DNA of 64,000 bases from Solenopsis invicta. Its lineage: Eukaryota; Arthropoda; Insecta; Hymenoptera; Formicidae. The first letter of the stretch is position 1. Each line of letters starts with the position of its first letter. Positions 49,896 to 64,000 of this stretch are shown one piece after another. The notes under the pieces are model-generated. The model did not search any database, was not told where the DNA came from, and saw only the letters and a list, made by a program, of their open reading frames with translations. Both the position numbers and the translations under genes were made by a program. Location of the stretch: NCBI RefSeq assembly GCF_016802725.1, contig NC_052665.1, positions 9,874,001 through 9,938,000 on the forward strand. Direction: 5' to 3'.

Positions 49896-50849
49896 AAAAT
49901 TAATTTTAATATTTTTACATTATTGAATAATAATGTACTAAAATTGCCGTTGTATATACATGACATTTTATTAGGAATGTTTCCAGCACTTTTTGACATA
50001 ATAAATGCTATTGTTTTATATGTGAAAATATGTTTTTTTATAATTTATTCTTTGACATAGGTAAATTTCTAACTAAAAAGAAGAAAGTAAATAAATTAAA
50101 ATTTATATTTTTCAAAATAACTATGTTGTTAATACACAGTTAAATTAAATATTAAGTTAAGCTAAGTTATTAACTTTATTATAATTTTATTATTTAACTT
50201 TTAGATTTTTAATTAATTATTAACCACGAAAATTTTACAAAACACTTGTGAAATTCAAAATATTTTAATGTTTCTTTTGTAATGATGCATCATATTTTCA
50301 TTATCTTTATAATGATTTTTATGATACTAATAATCTTTTCCCGTTAATGACACTCGACCATTTTACAGAGTTTCAAAATTCGATTCTAATCAGGCGTAAT
50401 AAAACAAGATCGGGATTGGAATGCACTGATGAATCAGTGAATGCATATTTCAGATAAATTGGAGTAGCGCAATATATCACTATAATTCAATAACATCAAT
50501 TTTATTTGACGTGTCATTGAGATTTCGTGTTATCGACATAGAAAACTTCACGTTTGACATTCAAATTCAGAGCTCTGTACGGCGTTACCATGTTCATATG
50601 ATAACAACTGTCATGGTAATATCTCAAAAAGTAAAAATTCTTATAAAAAAAAAGTTCTTATTATATGAACATGGTAGGGAATTGATTTTGGCAGGTGACC
50701 CAATGGCTATCGTAACATCTTGTTAATGAATTGATATTTTATTGAAAACATTAATTATGCATACGTAATGTACAAATATGTTTGCTACAGTCATAATTTC
50801 TTAATATAAATGTTACTGTGTATTTAAATGACAACCTCAATGTTAAGAG

Positions 50850-51045
50850 GTACTCCTGTGGTACTTTGTCATGTCACCATGCCTGAGCGCGCGAAATGTA
50901 AGCTCTGTGATTCGTAAACTTTCGTAATCACGAATAATTTAAAAACCATTGTACCCTCGACATTTTTGTATTAGAATTTTTTCTTAGAATGTTCTGAGGA
51001 ATCCGCTCTTAAAAGGGGATGCGAGCTTTCTAGGACACCCTGTAT
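50850..51045. repeat. Dispersed-repeat end with a TACAGGGTGTCC terminus
   Basis: Read on the minus strand, the segment begins TATACAGGGTGTCCTAGAAA, a terminus I have seen recurring in insect dispersed repeats. The opposite end was not found. The sequence inside is moderately GC-rich and has no ORF. Confidence 0.3.
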
Positions 51046-51124
51046 AATAATATATAATCGTCTACGAAATTTGTTTTTATATGACTTTTATATTTAATGT
51101 TATATATATATATCGTTTTTTAAA

Positions 51125-51182
51125 AAACGCGCTTATCCTAGTAGGATTCGAAGCCAGGATTTTTGGAATCCTGGATCCATGA
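51125..51182 (-). repeat. tRNA-like T-arm fragment, probable SINE remnant
   Basis: On the minus strand, TCCTGGCTTCGAATCCTACT resembles a B box with T-arm. No A box, anticodon arm or closing acceptor stem can be found around it. It could be the head of another SINE family. Confidence 0.3.
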
Positions 51183-53049
51183 ATTTACCATTATTTTATT
51201 ATGCCTTGTTACGCCATTTTTTTCTATTGATAATTGTGTTAGACATTGTTTATGCATAAACAGCGCCAATCAATTACTATGCTACATGGAAAATTATTAT
51301 GAACAACTAAGCTTGATTGAAGACATTCTACAGTGTAAAATTTATAGAAATTTATAAGATATTGTATACGTATTTATCGATATTTGAAATTTATTCAATT
51401 CAAAATAATAAAGAAACATAAATTTCATTCAACATATTTTAAAATTATTGATATTTAACTGCAATTTAGTAAAAATAAAACAAATATTTTATATTTTATT
51501 ATATTAAAGGTATTAAAATGTGCATAGTAAATAGTAAATAATAAAGCAGAGAAAATCACATAAAATTCTTCGAAAAATACGTACAATGTTGTCCTATGGC
51601 TATTATAATTTTCAGAATAACTTTTATGAGAGAATTCTCTCTATGAACGCATCGAAGATAAAACGCTAAATATGCTAAATATGCTAAAATAATGCAAAAT
51701 TTTTCATGCCACGATTATTTTAACACAATTAAGAAATACATAAAAATTAATATAAATCTTAGCAAAAGCAATTATTTAAATTGAAAATTAAATTAAATTA
51801 ATTAATTAAAAATAATAAATGTTCATGAAAAGTATTAAATATGAATTTATTTTATTAATAATTAAAATATTAATAAAGATAGAAAAAAAGCAACTGAATG
51901 TACAACATATGATGAAGCTTTCGTTCAATCATTATCTCGCTAGGCCAGGCGTCACTGTGATATCGCGTTACTGACGTTATTTTCGATTTTTCGGCTCGAT
52001 TATTGAGAAGAAATAATTGAGATGACGTTTTTCGTAATTATTTGATGTGTAATCAAACAGCGCGATGCAGCTGTTAATATACCAGAGCATGTCCAATTGT
52101 AGCGTCTTATACAATTATGCACGAGCGATCCAAACAAGTTAGGATTATTGTAATCTGAAATCCGCTAAAATTACGAAATACGATAGTAATCTCGTATCTG
52201 CAACGGAATTTTTCTACACGTGCGAAATACAGGCACATGTTACTCACTTGCAACACAGCGCATTTATCTCTGCAAATCCATTATGATTCAAAGCGTTAAT
52301 CAATAAATAACATCTTGGATCGATTAACGAGAAATACGGAAGGATTAATGATCGACAATATAGATTGGAAATTCCTCTGCAATTGTTCGACTTGACACTC
52401 GGCTATATTTTTATTAATTTGTTCGTGCAGTTCGTGCTAATATTGACACAAGTGAAGAAAACTTCCAAAAAATATCATTACTTGCAAAATATCATCTGCT
52501 ATCTCGTTGTTAAAACGCACTTTTGGCCTCTGCTACATTATCGATGCATGACTGATTTGTACACAAGGTTGCAAAAGATCAAGCTAATTACAGAGCGATT
52601 ACTGAAAATAATTTATTAAAAGATTGAGTCATATATGTTGATAAAAGATACATGATAACAAACTTGATTAAAAGATAATTTATTAATAGATTAAACTGTT
52701 AAGATTGGATTTACGAATTTTACGATTTTTACGAATTCATATTTCTGCTCTCCTCATAAATCGTTCCGATAAAAATGATAATTACGATATAAAAATTGTA
52801 CTCAAGACAAAAGGATGCTAAAGTACCGCGAATTATCGACGTTTACAGCATCTAAATATCTCTAATTTGCCGTTACAGAATCACAAAAACTTTTTATGGA
52901 ATTGAAATATGCGTAAAAAGAAGAGGTGCTTAGATAAATTTTACAAGAAAATCGAACAAAAAGGTAATTATTAAAAATAATATAGCCATCACCCGAGATT
53001 AACTTTACCTTAATACAGAAGTTGTGTGTAGCTCGTACGTACAAAATGA

Positions 53050-53572
53050 GAGTTTTTATGCGACTATACATACTTCGAGTTATGCAAAGTTGAACAATAA
53101 CATGGAATTTTATTAATATTTTTTTAACGAAATTTTTATATTGAAATATTTCTTCGATAAATCGATTGTTATCGTCTAAAGAGCGATGTTCAAAAAACAT
53201 AAGAGATGTCATTTTATATTTCATGTTAAAATGATATTTCTAAAAATATCTTTTTAAGTCTTTGAATACAGGAAAATATTAAATGAGGGAAATTCTGAAC
53301 GATAAAAAATTAGCAAAATAATTTAATACTGTGTTTTTTTTAACTAAACCAATTTAAAAAAATATTTTTTTGGACTAGCCATTATCACCACTTCTTTTCT
53401 TTCGCCGATTATGTAGTGCGTCACATTTTTATAAATCACGTCCTAAGTAATAAATATTTCATTACTTTGAGTCTACAATTTGTTAAACAACACTTTGACG
53501 AATGTAATCGTTCAAATGTGTTCAATATAAAATATTGATTATAAACAAAATTATTCAGTAAAATAAAAGTAG
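53050..53572 (+). mobile_element. Family A MITE, copy 3, ends truncated
   Basis: Aligns with 42975-43380 through shared blocks such as AACAATAACATGGAATTTT, TTCTTCGATAAATCGATTGT and AAGTAATAAATATTTCATTAC. It lacks a recognisable TAGAGGAGAA terminus on either side, so it is an eroded or internally derived copy. No coding capacity. Confidence 0.55.
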
Positions 53573-55107
53573 ATTGGAATTGAATCAATCCGAAGAAAGA
53601 AAACTATAAACTTCAAATTTAATTACCTTTGTTTTAATTGATCAAATTCAAACCCAATCTTAACCTCAACCTTTAGTGTGATTACGGTTTTTACTCTCGC
53701 TTTCTAATAAAAATTTGTATAAATGTCGGAATCCGTGGAATTCGGGGCCTTGAACACGTGTGCGGACGTGTTCGCCCGCTACTGGAAATATTTTTTAAAT
53801 CGTCGATTGCGTCACAATCGGCAATTATTTCAATTCCTAATTTTGATTTTCGACTGCCAATTTTGTGTTTTTGCGTTAAACAATGACTTTTGAGGGATGG
53901 CGGTAATGACTCCAGTTCAGGAGGTTTAGGGACGGGTGTCAAATTGAGAAGAAGAATAAAGCGTGAATGCCGCGAGTGAGCGCGAGTGTTAGCGAAAAAG
54001 CAACATTATTAAAAAAGTCTAGATTTTTTTATAAACACATTCTTTTATTACAGCACATTAAATATACATTTGTTATTAATTGACATCTCAGTTTGCTTGT
54101 TGCCAATAGGCCTTTATCCTTATTCATTTATTTTTTATAAAGTTCTCGTAATAATAACGTAATGTTATAATCATTTGATCAAGTGTAACGACGATAGAAG
54201 ATCAAAAAGAAGAAAATCGCATGCGAAAGAAAACTTGAAAAAGTTTCGATAAAAAAAAAAAACTTTGCGCGATTCCAAGGAAAAGTGTACTCGAACGCAC
54301 AATGCTTCATTAATAATAGATACGTAAACGCAAGTACAACACCGCGACGACACAAATATGTGCGAGAACGTGACGTGAGACGTATCGCATTAAACTTTCT
54401 CGATTAAGAACGAAAATGCTTTCTGCGGGAGGTGGTTTAAATACCGCTTCGTTCCAGTCCGGAAACATAATTTCGAAACATAAAATCGAGAGAGTGTGGG
54501 CGCGGCTGGTCGCTTTTCCCGATTATTCCGAGTTTTCGGGACCGGGCACCACCGTCGTATCGTTATTATCGGATATGATGCGTATTTTACGGGGAGTTGG
54601 AAAAGCGACTGACGGGTCGACCTGTTTGCTTGCCGCTCTGTGGGTTTTCACTGCTTTTGAATACGGGATGAATATCGGATTCGGTTCGCTCCGTTTCGCT
54701 TCGCTTCGCGTCGCGCCGAGCCACACGAGCCACATTATATCGCCTTTCGCATTTACGAAGCTGTCACTGTCCACGGCTTGACGCCCACTCGTTATGAAAG
54801 GGGTATTATGCTTTAATAATGGACAGCATCGCACGTCAAATTCATCCGGTCGAGTGGAAACGCGTAACATTTATTTTGTTCGACCACCAGTTTCGAATCG
54901 CATCGGCACGATACATGCCGATGTACGTACATCAAGTATGAATGTACCGTGATTCCGTGATATTGGAGGCGTTCTTTTTTAACACTGACTGCCAAGCTGA
55001 TTTCGGCATTGAGTTTAATAATGAATCTAATATATTACTTAAATATTTTGTCCTTTTACATTAATATAATTTCTATTGTTTCTTTAATGTCTAAAATACT
55101 TGAGTTA
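53573..55107. other. Gene-less intergenic stretch with GC-rich patches
   Basis: GC-rich patches at 53.69-54.00 and 54.17-54.99 kb, the latter with a TTCGC-type short repeat near 54.69 kb. Overlapping ORFs of 115-121 codons on both strands (54416-54781 and 54523-54870) are likely due to composition. Confidence 0.4.
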
Positions 55108-55533
55108 TGCCCATTTTCACCAATGTAGGTTAACTTTGATCTCAGTTTAACTTACTCCCTATCTTTTTCTAATTCTTAGAACTAAAGAAAGATAAAGAGT
55201 AAGTTAAACTGAGATCAAAGGTAATCTGCGTTGGTGGAAATAGGCATTAATTGGCGTCAATACAGATTAATTTTAATCTCGGTTTAACTTCGATTCTCGA
55301 TACTATTTTTCTAAAAATTAAAAAACGATAAAAAGTAAGGTAAACCAAGATATAATTAATCTACACTGGTGCAAACAGATCTTAGTAAAATCATGCTTAC
55401 GTACATTTCTACCAATAGAAAATAATTTTAATCTCGGCTTAATTTACTTATCTTTTTCTAATTTAAAAAAAATAAATAAATAAAGAGTGAACTAAACTGA
55501 AATTAAAGTTAATCCACATTAATAGAAATAAGG
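55108..55533. mobile_element. Three family B foldback copies in tandem
   Basis: The first copy (55108-55246) is well preserved, from TGCCCATTTTCACCAATGTA to its inverse, with TTA on both flanks. Two more degraded hairpins of the same design follow directly at about 55250-55382 and 55396-55533. They share the TTTTAATCTCGGTTTAA-type arm and the AGTAAGTTAAACTGAG-type return arm. Tandem arrangement of whole hairpins suggests repeated insertion at neighbouring sites or local duplication. Confidence 0.62.
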
Positions 55534-56050
55534 ATTACTTAATCAAATAAATAAAATCATCACCACAAATTGTAACGGAAATTTTACAATCGCTAACCCA
55601 CAAGATATATGACAGTTCAAGTAATTAATATACATAAATTTTACATACGTAGCAATCTCATGATGAAATATAAAATCACGTATTTATTGAAACTTAATAT
55701 ATATAAAATTCACATATATATTTCTTGCAAATATAAAATCTTATAATATTGGTTATATGACTGTTTATAAAGTACAATGTTGGAATTCCTATTACATTAA
55801 TTCGAAACAATAAATGTAATAAATAAATTATAAAAGAAGGTAAGTGAAATAAATAGATTACAAAATTCAAGAAAATTTAACAGCTGAAAATATACAAAAA
55901 CTCGTAGGGAAAAGATACTGATAAAAAATTGTATTTAAGTTTAATTTCTTAACTAAAGCTTTTAGAACAAAGCTTTTTAGAAAGATCTTCGTATGAACTA
56001 ATTTAGATATCAGACACATATTTACTAATTTGAAATTATATTGATATATC

Positions 56051-56880
56051 ATAGGGGAGAGTGGGGTAAATTGGTCTTAGCTGCAGTGTTTGCTCTCTAT
56101 AAGGCACAAATAAAGTCCGATCGTAAAATCGAAGGTGCCATTGGAAAGATAATTTAATTTCCTACATTTTTGCTTTAGTCCATTTTGACGTATCTCTTAT
56201 CTGTATTAAACCATAACGGAAAATGTAAAAACGCTTTTTCCGGTTCAATTTGAAACTATTGGTTCCCCAAATCAGACACTCCCATTTATTTAAATAAATA
56301 AATAAATAAACACCAACTTAAATAGAATTGCAAAAGATTACAATGTATTTTTTTAGTATTGAATAAAAATCAATTATTAAATAAAATTTAATTATTCCGA
56401 GTCTGATAACTCATAATATTTTACTAATTTAACATTTCTAGAACCAGATTTGGTCGGTCGATTACCAGTGCTACGATCAGGATGTAATTCCGACGTAAAA
56501 GTTCGATTTGGACATAAGTCCTTTCAAACCTTGGAACAATTTTTACAATAGACCGCAAAAGAAATCACAAAATAATTGATATTTTTTAATTTTACATTCT
56601 TTAATTATCTTAAATCAATTATCTTTCAAATTTTTAACACCTTTTAAATAATAAATAAGGATTTTCTTTTTTTTTTAAATTTTCACATGATGACTAAAAA
56701 TGACTGAAAATATTCGCGTGTATTCTTCGAATGTTATAACAGAACTGTCAAACTACTGTGATATGTTCAGTGTCTTATAAGGACTTTACATTATAAATGG
56801 CACGCAAATCTGGTTAACCGTATTCATTTAAATTAAAAATGTCCGATTTGGAACCCGATCCGATTTACCCCACTCTCTAT
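56051..56880. mobile_element. TIR element with GAGAGTGGGGTAAAT ends
   Basis: The left end ATAGGGGAGAGTGGGGTAAA and the right end, reversed, ATAGAGAGTGGGGTAAATCG, are inverted repeats of about 20 bp bounding 830 bp. The interior has no long ORF. The right end lies only about 140 bp past the stop of the cysteinyl-tRNA synthetase gene, so it overlaps or abuts the 3' UTR region. Confidence 0.6.
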
Positions 56881-57022
56881 AAATTTTAAATAGCAATTTA
56901 AATATTTCTTAATACTTCAGAAAAAAAGAATTATCATTCTTTATGATAGTAAAATGACAATAGTTGTTGAAGTACAAAACGGGGAACCTGCAGTATAACT
57001 TCATAATACTCTTAATAAAATC

Positions 57023-63860
<6,838 letters not shown>

Positions 63861-64000
63861 CTACAAAAAAGAAACATCGCATATAAATAACACATATATT
63901 TATGAAATTTTTAATTGAAAAAATTTAAACAGAAATTAAAATGTGAATTATCTTTTGCTTCAAGAATCTTTTAAACTTGTGTATGCCAGTAACCAATAGG

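Larger units (their letters stand above)
49600..53049. other. Gene-less intergenic stretch
   Basis: AT-rich. Holds a CT run, a short hairpin (50586-50604 with 50658-50676), the 50.85-51.05 kb repeat end and a tRNA-like fragment. The 84-aa ORF at 52365-52619 is hydrophobic but matches no receptor family I can recognise. Confidence 0.4.

Noticed and set aside
52365..52619. Hydrophobic ORF considered as a chemoreceptor fragment
   Set aside because: No conserved receptor C-terminal motif or exon structure could be seen. The hydrophobicity is typical of AT-rich DNA.
54416..54870. Overlapping ORFs of 115-121 codons on both strands
   Set aside because: Both arise from a GC-rich segment containing a TTCGC repeat, and neither shows domain, signal peptide or splice sites that fit.
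63900..64000. Possible HIGH-motif exon of cysteinyl-tRNA synthetase at the right edge
   Set aside because: Translation of all minus-strand frames gives no match to the expected region around the HIGH motif, so the exon must lie outside the window.

Overview
The window is nuclear DNA from an insect, probably a hymenopteran and plausibly an ant. Genes are split by canonical GT-AG introns. The background is very AT-rich and broken by GC-rich, CpG-rich islands. There are many short inverted-repeat transposons (MITE-like) and pyrimidine microsatellites, and the clearest gene encodes a group I (Cht5-type) moulting chitinase. The ant call rests on overall genome style and is inference. The insect call is well supported by the chitinase.

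Two protein-coding genes can be reconstructed exon by exon, both on the minus strand. (1) A Cht5-type endochitinase occupies 27834-35458 (coding). It has nine coding exons, an untranslated leader exon and a TATA box near 36.0 kb. The deduced 533-residue protein is complete: signal peptide, GH18 catalytic domain with DWEYP motif, a short P/T/E linker built on a triplicated 21-bp unit, and a six-cysteine chitin-binding (CBM14) domain. (2) Cytosolic cysteinyl-tRNA synthetase occupies 57023-63860. Its last eight coding exons are present, including the zinc-site motifs, KMSKS and the lysine-rich C-terminal extension. The 5' exons with the HIGH motif lie beyond the right edge. The two genes are functionally unrelated neighbours (cuticle turnover and translation). 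A third, weaker candidate is a first coding exon for a small secreted or signal-anchored protein at 49249-49455, minus strand.

Layout: 1-27.6 kb has no gene I can support. It alternates AT-rich DNA with GC-rich islands and holds a TTAA-flanked MITE (3.4-3.7 kb), several other terminal-inverted-repeat (TIR) elements, a solo LTR (23.9 kb) and a decayed Penelope-like element (24.6-25.8 kb). 27.6-36.4 kb is the chitinase locus with repeat-filled introns. 36.4-57.0 kb is intergenic and repeat-rich: a dead Tc1 transposase, a tRNA-derived SINE, nested and tandem foldback elements, and an element with five copies of a 16-bp motif. 57.0-64.0 kb is the cysteinyl-tRNA synthetase gene, with a perfect (TGCG)25 array and MITEs in its introns.

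I saw no CRISPR array, rRNA gene, intact tRNA gene or prokaryote-type defence system, and nothing that amounts to a new multi-gene system. The less expected signals are architectural: several short hairpin transposon families, one with a tandem array and a nested insertion, a pair of abutting GC-rich hairpins at 8.56 kb, and the possible secreted-peptide exon at 49.3 kb.
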